Assembly (NCBI GenBank): GCA_037903355.1
Contig: JBAJFE010000046.1
Coordinates: forward strand, 186,001-250,000
From: Trichuris trichiura
Taxonomy: Eukaryota > Nematoda > Enoplea > Trichinellida > Trichuridae
Reading direction: 5' to 3'
Length of the DNA: 64,000 nt
Shown here: one piece after another, positions 29,252 to 42,097 of the stretch
How the letters are laid out: every line of letters begins with the position of its first letter
Numbering within the stretch: the first letter of the stretch is position 1
Notes under the pieces: model-generated
The model's database searches: none
What the model was told of the DNA's origin: nothing
What the model saw: only the letters and a program-made list of their open reading frames with translations
Position numbers and translations under genes: made by a program

Positions 29252-30694
29252 ATCATTTTAGCTGTGGGTGTTTGATCTGACGCAGTATTGCAGGCATGCA
29301 GCAATATTCGCCATGGTTAGATTGGGACAATTCTATTTATGTGTCACAGGCAATCATTTTCCGTTTAAATGATACAGATTCATAGCTGTCGCGTTGATAG
29401 GAACTCATTTAGAAAAGAGTTAGCAACATGTACTTTGTGCTTCGACGCCTGGCTGCACAAAATCTTGGTGCACCGAATATTTGCTACTTAAAAAAAACTA
29501 ACTGATGAGAAGTTAGTGGATAACTTAATCTGAAAAAGTCATTTACGCTCTCAAACTGAAAACTGTTAGTAACTCAGAATGCGTGAATTATCCTAGAACT
29601 CTTTATGCGGGACTGAGAGCGTCCCAAAGTGCTCCATAGGCCGTTTCTGTCTTTTTCACATGCGCAACACTTCATAACGGGGATTTTGTTAAGTATTTTC
29701 TGTTTAGATGCCGACATTTTATAGAATGCGTGACGTTATTGGGCAATGTATGAAATGTCGGTATTATTTTAATGTGCTGTATATTTTGCTTAGGATGCCA
29801 CATAATACCAAATAGAATTCCATATAGAATATGTAATGCCAGATGAAATTTAGGCAAAGTGCGGATCGCATTTTGGCAATGGAGTTTTCTACAGTGTTGT
29901 CACTTACTCCACTGAAAACTTACAGTGGCGTCACTGGTGGGCAAGGTGTGATGTTTTCTCGCTGTGTTGTGGCACTGCCTTCCTTACATTTTAGCGTAGC
30001 CTTGCGTAACTACAGAACAGGATATTTGTCAAGGTTTTACCACCAGAGCACTTACTTTTTTCTTGTATCCTTTGTCGTCTATTCTGCTTCGTCGTAGCCT
30101 AAGCCTAAGCCAATATACTAGGAAGCCAAAGTCGGAAAAATAGCGAGGAAACAATCCACTTTCTAGGCTTTACAACTGTAGACTTGGAGGGCATAGGCGA
30201 GAAGACTCAATATTTTGCTGTTCTGCCCTTAGCCATTGCATAGAATGCCTAGGAAATGGATGTAATATTAAGTGTTTCACGCACTGCCTGTAACATATCG
30301 AAGGACGGCATATTGGAGGTGACGTTTTGTAGGCTGGGCATCATTGGGACGATGCCTTTGCTGGCAACCGTTTGCTCACGAACAGGTCACCCTGCCAGCA
30401 AGGTTCAGTGTGTCTGGTTCGGTGCCTTTGGTTCAACATCTGGCAATGCATCACTAGCTTCTCTTGTTCTTGAAAGAACCCCGCGATAAGGAAGCGATAT
30501 TATATAGAACAACTGCCTGGTAATTGTTGTAAGTGTTGTGACAAATTATCTTCGGCTGCAGGTGAAGCGAGCACTGAAAAATAACTTCTTATGCTATCTT
30601 TTAACTTGTAGCGTTAATGGAAGTAATGCATTAATGGGTCGAGTTTAGCAGGGGCAACTGATCGCTGGCTTGGTGGAAAGAAACGTGAACGCAT

Positions 30695-31090
30695 AATGCA
30701 TTAAAGTTCTTAAAAAGTGGATGCTTCATAACGGGCTGGTGTTTCATAATTTTTCAGATCTTTTACGGCTTTTCCCGTTCTTATCTGCTTGGTATCCAAA
30801 CGAAACAGTTGCTCTACCGGCGGATGGATGAGCAATTATTAGGAAAAATTGAACAGGACCAATGCACTCAACTTTATTTTCAAAGCTTTCGGAACGCTCT
30901 AGTTCCGTCATCAATGAGATGGAGGAGAGCTTTGAAAATAAAGTTGAGTGCATTGGTCCCGTTCAATTTTTCTCAATAATCGCTCATCCATCCGCCGGTA
31001 GAGCAGTTGTTTCGTCTGAATTACAGATACCAAGCAGATAAGAACGGGAAAAGCCGTAAAAGATCTGAAAAATTATGAATGCATTAAAGT
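30695..31090. mobile_element. foldback element with 13-bp target duplication
   Basis: The body 30708-31077 is an inverted repeat centred near 30905, with arms of about 150 bp. The exact 13-bp repeat AATGCATTAAAGT flanks it at 30695-30707 and 31078-31090. The centre read on the minus strand contains TTGATGACGGAAC and then GTTCCGAAAGC, which form a hairpin. The outer arms contain CTCATCCATCCGCCGGTAG, a block shared with the family B elements at 49 and 60 kb. It lies about 225 bp upstream of the TPR-like start codon. No coding capacity was seen. Confidence 0.85.
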
Positions 31091-31280
31091 CATAAATGTC
31101 TTAGCGGTTAAAAAATCCCATTTTAAAGTATTATAAACGGCGTCACGTTATTCAAAATGCTGACAAATGTCAAACGTGAGCTCAAGTTGTCACACAACGA
31201 GAAACCACAGACGCCTTGTTCGTACTTCATCATCATCAATATACTGTATGCATTACGTGAAAACATTTTGTCTTTGCTGT

Positions 31281-31297
31281 GTTATTTATTTGGGCAG
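31281..31297 (+). promoter_or_regulatory. acceptor-like site upstream of the TPR-like start
   Basis: The sequence gttatttatttgggcag ends 18 nt before the ATG at 31316. A nearly identical tttttgggcag lies just before the hexosaminidase ATG. It is a candidate leader trans-splice site. Confidence 0.45.
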
Positions 31298-31315
31298 GAG
31301 GTATTGGTGTCTAAA

Positions 31316-34300
31316 ATGACTTCTGGATTGGTTGTTCATTTCGAGAAGTTCTTCAAATCAAGTGAGCTTAACGCGGTGCCTGAGCCTTTGAAGCAGGAAT
31401 TAACCTCTTCTGTGCAAAATTTGTACAATCTCTTTTTGGAGAAAACAGCGGACCTACGTAAGTCGTTTTAACGTCCTTTCTGAAGTATTCATTTTGAAAA
31501 CACGTTAAATCTCGTTGTAACCGCTTTACCGATCGCCATAAAATTACTAAATTGGCGACGATACGCGCCTGATCCCGTAGTCATCGTTTCGAAGGTCTGA
31601 CGGTATCAACTGTTTAGCGGAAGCTGTATAATAATGTTTTGGCAACCAGTAAACGTGGTCTAAAATGGTTTTGCAGTGAAAACCTTTGCAGCTTTTAGCA
31701 AATGACTGATTTTAAGTTGCATCCGAAGTAATGTTTATTGCGTAGAGAGAGAAACTGAAGCTTTCCAACGAATTCACGGTGAATCGGAAAAACGTTTGCA
31801 TGACGCGCTCGAAGATCGCGGTAAATTGCAGGACCGTTTAGTTTCGCTAAGTATGGTGACGTCAATTCGAATTCTGATAATCTTTATGCCATTCATGTGC
31901 TTAGAAGAGGAGCACTTGAAGGTTTGCCAAGCAGTGATGAAACTAGAGGACAACAAGCTGGCCAGCTTACAGAGGATAGTACATAGTTCAATCGTTAATC
32001 GCTGAACAAGTGGTTATGTTTTGATTTTCAGGAAGAATTAGAGTTGCAGCTGTTGTCTGCGGAGGATTGCAAAGCTGAGCTTGCGGAAATGCTGAATCAC
32101 AGATCGGCTGAGATCACAGCTCTTGAAGGTAAACTTTCCGCAGTGATGTTGGCTTCTCTTCCGGCATTTTGCTGTGTCTTTTAAATGGTCAAGTGTTTTC
32201 TTTTCGCGCGGTTCAGTAACGATGGATGTTTCACTGCCCGTAGGCATGTTTTTTTCTTAGATGATGGTCTGTTGCGTTTCACCTTTATTTTTGTTCAATT
32301 TTCCTTCCGGCTTTTTGTGCTTGTTTATGTTGTTGGGAAGCCGCCAGGAAGCGCTGAACTTTTGCATTTGTAGAACGTCTTCGAAGAGAAAAAGAGGTGC
32401 GCTGTGCTCTTGCCAAGGAAAAATGTTCACTTGAATTGCGTCTCATTGATAGGTCGATTGATAAAGCCGCGCTGAAGGTAAGTGCCGGTTCAAAAAGTGC
32501 ATGCGCGTATATTTGTTTCGCTGTTGGTGTTCAGGACGACAAGGAAGAATGGTCGCTTCAGAAGGAGATGTTAAATAAGGAAAAAGAGCGATTCGAAAGT
32601 GAAATGATGTTAGAGATGAACAGTGTACGATACTTGAAGAAGGAGTTGCAGCACTGCATCGCACAATGGCAGCAACATGGTGAAAATGCGGTTGAACGTT
32701 TTGAAATTGTTCAAAGTGAAAGTGACAAGCTAGCATCGACGATCGATTTGTTAAACTGCCGTACAGTTGAGCTGATCAATCAGACAAATCAGGTGAATAT
32801 TTTTATTACTTTTTGCATTGCGTCAATTAAAGCGATCTTCTTTGCGAACGTTGCTAAAGTTAGGTTCAATTGTTGCAGATTAGGGTGATCGGAGCGTCGA
32901 AAGTCAATGAAACGGAGATTGCTCAGAGATGTGGTGAAGGAAAAATTGAAACACCAGCGGGTGTTCAGCATTCCATAGGTGTGTATTTGACGTGTCATTT
33001 AAGCAGGTGGCAACTGTTATGTGCTTAGTAGTTACGGGTCAATACCAAAGGGACGGTAAAGATTGGGAAGCTCAGTTAGCAGAGAGGAGTAATTGTATTC
33101 CAGCTTTTGTAGTTCAAGCCCTTCTTTTATGTGCATCGTTTCAATTTAGCTATTCGTTTTCGTGAGTTTGAAAAGCTCTCGTACAAAATGCACTCGAAAA
33201 GTACTTGCATAAGCAACGGTAGGCGTCAGTTTCTAATTGCAAGTTTATATTGCTTAAAGATGGCGGTGATACGAATTCATCACGCGAGGTGGAAAAGGAG
33301 AAGCTTGCCGCAGAGAATGTTCGACTGCAAGAGGTGTGCGATGATGATGAGTTAATTGTCACTGTACTGATTCATGCTCTTAGGAGCTTTCCCGAGCTCG
33401 CAGTTTAATATCTGACCTGCTGCCAAAGGCGATCTCTTTGGAAACAGTTGATGAATCGTCTAAGGGGACGGACGTGAAGTCCGACAAATCGGCGACGACG
33501 GTGGTCTATCAAAGCAAGCATCCGTACGAGGAAATGGTACGTCAATTTTCCGTTGCTTGACGCAGTGGAAGAGTAGTTTCGAGAGGGCGACGCGAGTTTT
33601 TTTTTCTTCTTTTCGTTGACAATCATTATTGCGCTCTGTTCAGCTATGCGAGTGCGATGACAACGCAGAAAGGCAACAGCTTTGTTCCAGTGAAATTGAA
33701 GCAGTTTTGCGTGAGATCGCGCAGGAGAATTCGTTTTCAAGGTACACGGGTGATCGATTTTTTATTGTTTTTTTCATTAAATAAAAGTCATCGTTGAGCG
33801 TGGTTGAACAGTGATTTTTTCACAATCGTTGCTATAAAAGAAGTAGTCTCAGCTGCGCGTCTGTAGTAGCTTGTTGAATGATATGTGCTGTCTTTTGGGA
33901 TGAGCACGTTTTTTCCCGGTCAATTTTGATGTGTATCTCAAAACAGTAACTACCTTTAGTGATGTGCTTTGCGGAGATGTCAGTAGTTTTTCCGCTGAAC
34001 TGATTGATTGAATTGTTCTCTTGACAAAGAAACGTGCAATGGAACATAAAGCTGGAAAAAGCATAGTTTGTTTGCCAAGTTTTTGATGCTAATTTCAACT
34101 AAGGAAAGATGAATGCGGAAGTAGATCGTAGTTTTGTCAGGCTTTTCTGTGCCAGCGGCGTCGCTAGAAGTCGCAAGTACAGCAGTTTGATTCCAGTGTC
34201 AATTCCGCAGGGTTGGTTCTCTGGAAAGCCCAAAGCGCTGATAAGACGCTAAGTACTTAAGTGGGTTTTGTTTCAACGGCCGTTTGGTCATTGCGGTTCA

Positions 34301-37300
34301 GTGAAGCTTAACTGGTTAAGGTGGTCAAATGTGCATGTGGTCTAGCGCAACTGTCGGCTTTCCAACGGCCCTGCGGATCGCCTCGAGAATTAATGGTGTA
34401 GGCCACGATTTACACTTCCAGCGACACTTGCGATGAATTGCGGCTGTTGTATTTGGGATGGATATACGTTGCGCTGTTACGTTGATGAATTGCTTCAAGA
34501 TGTGCATTTGATTTCTGTTTGTACTTAAGGAACGTTGTTGATTTGCGTGCGCAGAATAGGAAGCTGTTGTCCATACTGGGCTTTACGATGTCCGATCGTG
34601 AACGTTTGGTCAGAGAAGGTGTTAAGCGGAACATGAAGGAAACAAAGTATCGTCTCGAACAGCTTTCAGCCGTGACGGCTGACTTGTGCAGAGATAATGC
34701 CGATATGCGGAGTCGTTTGGCAAGAGTAATTGTTGAGCGGGATTGCTACAGGAATGAGGCGGAGCAGTTGAGCACGCTTGCAAGTGAGGCGTGTTGCGTA
34801 AGTTGCAGTAGTGTTGGTGCAAACAATAATGAGCAGTTGATGGAAAAGAACGCGAAACTGCAAGCGGTGTCGCAGGCGTACAATCACCAGGTGAATAGCC
34901 AAAATGAAACGGTAGAAAATCTGTCAAGACTGGTTGAAACGTTGAAAGATCATATTTGCTCGCTGGAAGCTGATCGCCGTCGTGATTGTACGTTGATTTG
35001 CCAACAGAAGGAGCAACTGGAAGTATTGAGTGGAGAAGTTGAAAGTATGGTGCAAAGATTAGCCGAGCTGTCAGAACAGAATAGATCGCTGGAGGAGAAA
35101 CTGTCGTCAATGGCCGAGGAAGCAGCAAGTGGTCATGCTGAGACCCCTGAAGGTGAATGTTTTTTATCAGCGAGGGCGCTCCAGTTGGACGAACTGAATG
35201 ACCTGTTGTGCGAATTGAAAACGCTTGTTTTTCCGCTGTGCAGGAATGACGAAAGGGACAATTGTCTGGCTAAAGAGAATGAAGTGCTCTTGTCTTTGTT
35301 AAGTAAGATCTGCAAGCAAGGCAAGATGTCGCTGGCGAATCAAAGGGCCAATGTTTGTGAACTGTCCCTCCAGTTGGACGAGAAAACTGGCCAAGTGGAT
35401 GAATTGCGCAAACAGCTAGCAAATAACGAAAGAAATGCCAGTGCGGTTGTGGCGGCAATGGGGGTGAAGAGTAAGAGTAACGAACTACGACGACTACGAC
35501 TTGATGATGATCACCCGTTGGCTACCTATGGCAGTGATCGTATGGAGCACGTGGACAACGTGATCGTTCACTCGGACTTGAGCATTGCTGCCAGTAGGCA
35601 GTTGGAACAGAATATGAGGCGCCTAACCGAGTTGAGCACACGTCTAGCGGCGACCGAAAATGACTTGGAGGAGTACAAATTTCTCTGTAAGTCATTGGAA
35701 GAAAGCTTGACTTGCGGTCAGGAAAATGCAACGTTGGAATTGAATGAGCAAAAGGCGCAGTGCGCAGCACTGAAACGCACAGCGGAGGCATTTGAACAGC
35801 AAGTAATCGAGCTTACGAAGTCGGTTAATTGTGGAAGTGCCAGTCATGCTGAGATGGCGTCATCTTTCGAGGAACGGACGATAAAAGTGAATGAGGAACT
35901 GTGCAGTTTAAGGAGGGAGAATGCTGTTTTGGCGAGCCAGTTGTCTGAGCAGACGGAAAGATTGGCATGTCTTGAATCGACTGTTACTTCGTTAAGGCGA
36001 GCGGTTGAGGAAGCGGCTAACAGTTTGACCGTTATGCAAGATGAGCTTGCGGGAAGTGAAGCCGAAAGAGGAAACGCGCAGGAAGAGCTTGCTTGCCAGC
36101 AAGGTGTACTTGACGTGCTGAGGTCCAAGTTGGTGGCGGTAGAAAATGGTCATCGCAGCGAGCTAGAATCGATGAACGGCGAAATGAGCCAATATCGTAA
36201 GCTGTGCCTGTGCAACTTGGAGAAGGTGAGTGGCGAGCTGACGCGACTGCTTGACTTGCTTGGCAAGGAGCTGTTGTTACACGACCCGCAATGCCCGACA
36301 TCACCGTTGAACCTTCTTGCTGACGTAAAACAGTTGCCGCCGGAATTTGACTTTGATTCAACGAATAGAAGTGGCACGTTCGCGCAATTGGTTGAACGGT
36401 TTTCGAAGTGTCGTCGACTAGCGTTCAGCCGTGTGCTGGTTGCTGAAACCCAAATGCTATCTTACAGAGTCAGGAACGAATTGGTGGAATATGAGAATCG
36501 CCGTCTGAAGCGCTTATGCAATGAGGCGTCACTGGGGGCGGAAAGCAGTGGTCAAAGTAACGTTGATGATCAGGAGGCATCGTTTGAGCTGTCTAAAGTG
36601 GATAGTAGTTGCGAAAGCGTCGAAAAATCGTTGTACAAAGTATTGGAGCAACTTCGAGCGCAGTTGGAAATGCACTGGAATGCGTTGTTCATTGACCGCG
36701 CGAAAGGGATGGAAAGTTTTGATGTTGATGAAAATGCTTGTCCAAGTGGGGAACCGCTGCTGGCAACCACGGAAGCTCATATTGCTGAGCGGTTAAAACC
36801 TGCCGGATCAGAATGTAATGGTGAGACAGAGAGGGAGAGAGAGCAGATTAGATTGTACAAACTTGGCTTCATATTGGTCCTCGTATTTCAGTATTTGGAA
36901 ACGGTGGTCGCCACTTTTTGCCTGGTCATTTTGGTGGGCCAGCTGAAACGGCGGCGTTGTTGTCGCCATCGTTCGTGCCGCCTTCAATTGCTCCAACGGA
37001 AGAGGTGGTTGACGAATCAGTATTGCTAGACGAGTCTAATCCACCGGAAACCTCATCGGAGGCATCAGCTTCAGATACGTTGGCTGTTCATATTGCGCAG
37101 AGTAAGTAGAGTTGCATGCTTACTTAATAGGCTATGAATACTTTGATCTGTTACATGTTTGAATACCTCTTTTTTTTCTTTTTTTTCTTCGTAACGGGTT
37201 TTTTTAATTTGTATTCTAAAATTTTCGCGGGATTTCTAACCCGTTGTTCATTGAACGTTTATTTAAAAAACGTTTTACTTAGCTTTCGGGTCTCCGCTGG

Positions 37301-39701
37301 ACCCGTCATCAGCGTAAATTGTACCGCCGGTCAGGTCAGCCTTTATGGTTGCAAGCCGCCCCATCCGACCAACTTTGGCAGAGACCTACTGCCGTCAGCT
37401 CTATGTTGAGCCGTCAGGTTTCGGTCCCTCCTAGTCAGTCAGACGGCACAGCGAGCTTCCAACCGACCTTCTACGACGGCGGTACACGAACGAATCTGTT
37501 CGATTCAAATCGATTTGTTCGTGTACCGCCGTCGTGGAAGGTCGGTTGGAAGCTCGCTGTGCCGTCTGACTGACTAGGCGGGTCCGAAACCTGACGGCTC
37601 AACATAGAGCTGACGGCAGTAGGTCTCTGCCAAAGTTGGTCGGATGGGGCAGCTTGCAACCATAAAGGCCGACCCGACCGGCGGTACAATTTACGCTGAT
37701 AACGGGTCCAGCGGAGAACCGAAAGCTCCGTAAAACGTTTTTTAAATAAACGTTCAATGAACAACGGGTTAGAAATCCCGCGAAAAATTTTAGAAGAATG
37801 TTTGAATACCGTTTTAATAGCGTTGCAATAGTCACCGCAACGATTTGACATGGTTATTTGCCGTTCTTGCAGGTGTTGCTTTCTTTGCTGATTTGTTGTG
37901 TGTATGTGTGTGCTTTTTCAGTTGTGCCGTTTATAGAAATGGCCGAACAGGTAGCTTTTAAACCAGCAGTCGATCGATCGATGAACAGCCAGTGATTAGC
38001 ATGAAGCTGTTTTCCATTGGTCATTTCCACGTTGTATTCTTAGCGTTGTAGTTATTGTTCGCTTTTGTCGTCAGTGTTTGCTGCAAGCTAGAAGAAGTAA
38101 CTGGACTGTATTTGTGGTTGCATATGGCTTTTTGGGTAGTTTTTCCCTTGGAAAGAGTGTGTCCGTGCGTCAATGTACGTGGACATTCTTGCTGCCCAAG
38201 CCGTTTCGGAACGTGAGACAGCTTTGTACATTGTTCTTGAGAGATAGTGGTTGCTTCAGTTTGCGTTCACAGTAGCGTTTTGTGAAGTCATGTTGAAAGT
38301 TGGTAATTTACTGGCGAAAAAGTGTTTTTGCCGGAGATCACTGACTGGGCGAATGTTTCGAAACACATCAAGTTGCATTGTTAGCTTGTTCCGTAGAAGT
38401 TCGTTGTGCCTGCAAGAATGACCTTTGGCGAAAGCGTTTTTGCCAATGGCGATTTCCGGTGCAGTATTGAATGAAACATTGGCCCAATCAGTGAGTGAAC
38501 ATCCAATAGAGCGATGGTAAATCGTGAAGTTGCATTCGATTTTTTAAGATGCTCGAAGCCTGCTTTGGGTGGTTTATAGAGAAGACGGTGAAGAAAATTG
38601 CAGGTTGTTCGATTATTTTTTTGATTAAAGGCAAAGAGATTGCATGACAAAAAAATGTTTGTAGTCTTAACGTATTGGTGGCTGCAGTTCAGACGAGTTA
38701 CACGTTCATTTGCGATTGTAGCCGGTGCAGCAGTTTCACTTTGCTGATCGGCTTTTTGTTAAATGAATGTTCGTTGTTTATCTGTTGTCGCGCGAATCTG
38801 AGCCGTATTTTTTCTATTTGCCCGTCGGAAAGGCAGAGAGAGAGAGAAGCAGGATTCTGGCAATACACAGTCTGCCTTGAGAATCGCTGTGGTTTGAGCA
38901 GTGTGCAGTGATTGGCTGTAATTAGGGCTTTGACGTTCCAGAAGAAGTTGTAAATGCAAAGATGATGTTTAGATTCTTCGTTTTGTGAAAGTGCTGCGGT
39001 TAACGCACCGGGTGTCTCGTCGTCGGACGGTGTCCACTTTGTCATTGCCAGTGGCGATGGGACAACAATGATTGCATCGTCATCTTCGCCGCCGCCAGTA
39101 GAGTCCAGTCAAGGGATTATTAGCACTAGTTGGGAAGTGGACAATGAAGGAATCAGCAGCAGTTTCATCGTTGAAGCAGTTGCCACGAGCGAAGAGACTG
39201 GACCGTCGACATCATCGTCAAGCGATTTGTGTCGTCGTCATTCAAAGCGGGATCCTTCGTCGTTTGGTGAATTTTCGGAAGCAACCAAGCGGCGACGAGT
39301 TGCTTCTCCCGTATTGGTAAGCACAACCGGAGAGGATGAAGAAACAGAGCTGCCGGTTCAGTTCCTAGCCGAGCGAATGGCAAACAATGGGAATGGTGAG
39401 CGTGAAAACGACGCTTCAACTCGTTTCGCTAACTGGACGAATGGTCGCGTTGGTTCTGGTTGGTGGACAAGTGGAAGAACGTCGTAATTTTTAAAAAGAT
39501 GTTTTAATAGTTTGCTGTTGTCTTGCAGGCGGAGATACTGGTGACACGTCAGAGCAGCCCGAATCGTCAGGGCAAGGACTCGAGGCAGGCGATGTCATCG
39601 GGGAATTGCAAATTGAAGAAACTTCAGAAGCTGTATCTACTGACATGGATAACGCCGGTAGTGACAATTTTGAAAGCGCCGAGCGTGGTCCACATTCGTA
39701 A
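31316..39701 (+). CDS. TPR: TPR/Megator-like nuclear pore basket protein
   Basis: A long coiled-coil protein expected on the nuclear basket, where TPR/Mtor anchors the pore and checkpoint factors. Fifteen exons with matching phases: 31316-31457, 31746-31850, 31905-31978, 32032-32128, 32374-32477, 32535-32792, 32879-32978, 33150-33218, 33260-33333, 33384-33536, 33644-33741, 34530-36820, 36892-37101, 38973-39395 and 39529-39701. The product is 1456 residues. The order of features fits TPR: a short N-terminus, heptad coiled coil over most of the length, an RNVVDLRAQNRKLL segment like the TPR RNIEELQQQNQ region, then an acidic, Ser-rich tail with a basic KRRR patch. It is much shorter than human or fly TPR (about 2350 residues). 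The intron 37102-38972 holds a foldback element. The family call rests on pattern similarity, so another giant coiled-coil protein is possible. Confidence 0.8.
37155..37810. mobile_element. foldback element, family A, with 13-bp target duplication
   Basis: The body 37168-37797 (630 bp) lies in a TPR-like intron. The exact 13-bp repeat ATGTTTGAATACC flanks it at 37155-37167 and 37798-37810. Two arms of about 300 bp meet near 37500 and match closely. Read on the minus strand, the left arm contains CTGATGACGGGTCC and then GACCCGAAAGC (about 37283-37313). The right-arm copy of this hairpin is degraded (CTGATAA). It shares blocks with the older element at 9.1-9.8 kb. No open frame resembles a transposase; open frames here are mirror images of the arms. 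Confidence 0.88.
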
Positions 39702-40092
39702 GGGAACAGAATGTGTTAGCCCGGCGTTTGATTGTAAGACTAAATGTTGCTATTGAATGGACCGTTTTTAAAAAAGAAATAGTAGCATTGTCGCAGCAGG
39801 AATAGTAGGTGCTATTGATTATTGGCATTGAACAAAGAGGCTTGCTGCGTCAGTCTTTTCTTAAGTGATCATTGATCTAAACGTGAACACACAAATGAAA
39901 GCGCGCTGTGCGTACATACCAGTTTGGCGCAGCTCTTGATGAGCTTTCAAAAAGGAAAGAGAAAGCAATCGTAGCTGTTCATAAAATAGGCGTTGAAGTT
40001 GCAAATTTTTGAAAGAGTTTATTCGTTATACGAATTCCACAAACTGGTAGTGTTAGCGAGGAAAGTAACTAAAAGCACGTTACAATGGAGCT
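39702..40092. other. convergent intergenic gap, TPR-like / PSMD13
   Basis: This gap lies between two convergent stops. It holds a TTTATT at 40018-40023, which is AATAAA on the minus strand about 70 nt past the PSMD13 stop and a likely polyadenylation signal. I see no clear AATAAA for the TPR-like gene. Confidence 0.6.
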
Positions 40093-41893
40093 CTAGGTGG
40101 GTACAAATTCGCCACCCTCATTCTCCACACTCCTCAGCACCATTTTTGCCTTGTCACACCAAAGCTTGAATGCCTCTGCCATGTCACCAATTTCGCGACG
40201 GTTCAATATCTTGGGCATCACCCAAGTAATACGTACCGATTTGTGAATTTGGTCTATACGGCCACGAATTAAACGCCGTGACATCGCCTTCATGATCAGT
40301 AGCTCAGCTTGATTGGCGTCGACACCAACGCGACTGGCGACGCTCTGGAAAGTGAGCTCACGACTGTTGTTCGGTCCAATGAACGCCATTGACAATAAGC
40401 TAAGCATGCGAATCTTTTCTTCCAAAAAGGCAGCTCGAGATTGTAAGTCCGGTTGTTGGGACCACTGAGGTTTCAATGAATCGAATGTCTGTATGTCACC
40501 GTTGCTAAACGCATTGAGCAGATCGTTCAACCACTGATGCTTTGTTTCTTTTAGCGTTTCCATAATTGGATGCTGCAACTAAAACGGAAGCATTTTACAT
40601 CGGCTCACAACAAAAGTGCCCTATCAGTGAACATTCCTTATTTTAAAAGGTTCGCGTAGGAAGCATGCAGCTGTTGAAAATAGGCAAGCTGTGTCGCTGA
40701 TGCCGTGTACAAATGTGGTTACATGGTGTCAATGCGGTCGTTAAAAATAACACAGTGCGGCATCACCTTGAGCGCCGTCCAAAATTTCCGGGAAAGCAGT
40801 GTTACCTGTCAGGTATTAGTGGCGAAAAGTGGGCTGCAAATATTGAAAGCCTTTGTTGGCCATGCGAGCTGACAGCTCAGGGTTCATCAATTAACACAGC
40901 GGTGAAAGGAAAATGTTGTATAAACAATAGAAACACATTCATCCGTTACGCAAAGAACAAGGTCACTTTCGAATGTTGTACAAGCCCATCATGTTGCTAC
41001 GGAAGTACTACTACCCGTTAAGTGTTTAATTGGCGAAGCTTTCGAGAATCACCGGTTACTGTCTTCAGCGCATTTCTTATGCCCTGAAGACGGGAAGCGG
41101 TGATTCCCGAAATTAAACATTTAAAGGGGGAATACCTTCGCATCAACATTATGATCTTGCACACACCCGTTAAAAGCAGTTTCATTTCCAATGCAATGTT
41201 GTACAAGTTAAAAAATGTTACCAAATAGCCGAAGCCGTAGATCTTGTCGCTTAGTAGTGCGGCAATTGCAAGTCGTATGGCCAATTCGGGCCGATCTTCG
41301 GGTCTAATATCGTCGAACGAAATGGTGCTCATGTAGCGCAAAGCTTGCTTCAAGTATCTGGTGAAATCGCCAATCTCTCGATAATAGGAGGCGGATGCCT
41401 TAAAGTATTCGCTGTGAGCAACGGTAACAGATTTCAGCTTCGAAATGGAAGCGGCTGCTTGATCCAACAATTGCTTCATTGCTATCAATTCTGTACATTT
41501 TCCATTTTCGTCACGAGCACGTCCTTTCAGTCCAGCGATTCCAATCAAACACAGTCCGTGCGCTGCCGGACTGGCGGATACCAACGCACAAATATGTTCC
41601 AAAAATTGATGGCATTCCTGCACGCTGGCATGCTTACGCGAAATAGTTAAGGCAATCGTTGCCAAGTAGACCCGACTTATTCGACTCTCGAAATGACGCA
41701 AAAAATTATCGTAAAAAGCCATTAACGATTCCTGCTGGCAAAACTTTGCATCATCCACTGCCTTCTTGACGGTCATTGTAAGCTCATGCCACAATTTTCG
41801 ATGGTACATGTCTTCCATGTTGGCCCAGAGTTCAACTATGTAAGCGTCGCCTGCGGCTCGCTTTCGCTCCTCAATGTACTGTTCAGGCGACAT
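40093..41893 (-). CDS. PSMD13: 26S proteasome lid subunit PSMD13/Rpn9
   Basis: A structural subunit of the 19S regulatory lid with an N-terminal helical repeat region and a C-terminal PCI domain that packs in the lid horseshoe. Two exons, 41222-41893 and 40093-40578, give 385 residues (human about 376). The junction reads GFGYL-LQHPIMETL, equivalent to human FGELLAHPVLESL. Later motifs GDIQTFDSLK, QWSQQPDLQ, LTFQSVASRVGVD and ELLIMKAMSRRLIRG match the PCI winged helix. The 643-bp intron carries a small foldback repeat at 41022-41110. The ATG is preceded by a cagcagcag acceptor-like run. The start lies 204 bp from the divergent F-box gene, so they may share a promoter region. Confidence 0.95.
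41022..41110. repeat. small foldback repeat in the PSMD13 intron
   Basis: Outer arms TGTTTAATT... and ...AATTAAACA are inverted, and the inner parts carry GAATCACCG and CGGTGATTC. The right half reads CTGAAGACGGGAA, a 7-nt loop and TTCCCGAAA on plus; the left half has a mirrored but weaker copy. This is the most compact example of the hairpin shared by the foldback elements. Confidence 0.65.
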
Positions 41894-42097
41894 TGTCTGC
41901 TGCTGCTGTTACGTAAGCCGCTAATGCAGAAGCAACACGGCAAAATAGTTTGACCAATAAAATGTTGTCAACTGCTTCGGTCAAGTACAGGCACGTTAGC
42001 TGTTTACCGCCGCCTTGGTGCAATTTGTGGGACGTTGACGCGAGCACCGTAAAGTAGTAGAACCTGTAAATCAAATAATACTGTATGAATTGAAGCG

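Larger units (their letters stand above)
27121..31315. other. intergenic region with several inverted repeats
   Basis: Between GABARAP and the TPR-like gene I see no protein family. It holds inverted repeats at 28122-28269 and 28343-28457, a Penelope-like tail at 28966-29251 and a foldback element at 30695-31090, each listed separately. The rest shows only short open frames. Confidence 0.55.

Noticed and set aside
34622..36377. Several antisense open frames opposite the large TPR-like exon
   Set aside because: These are shadows of a long coding exon. None shows a family feature, and their composition mirrors the sense codons.
37319..37851. Open frames on both strands of the 37-kb foldback
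   Set aside because: They are mirror translations of the inverted arms with no transposase or reverse transcriptase motif.
37922..37950. Possible 29-nt TPR-like exon (peptide VPFIEMAEQ) between tttttcag and gtagct
   Set aside because: Including it shifts the frame. Joining 37101 directly to 38973 keeps the phase, so I left it out. It could still be an alternative exon.
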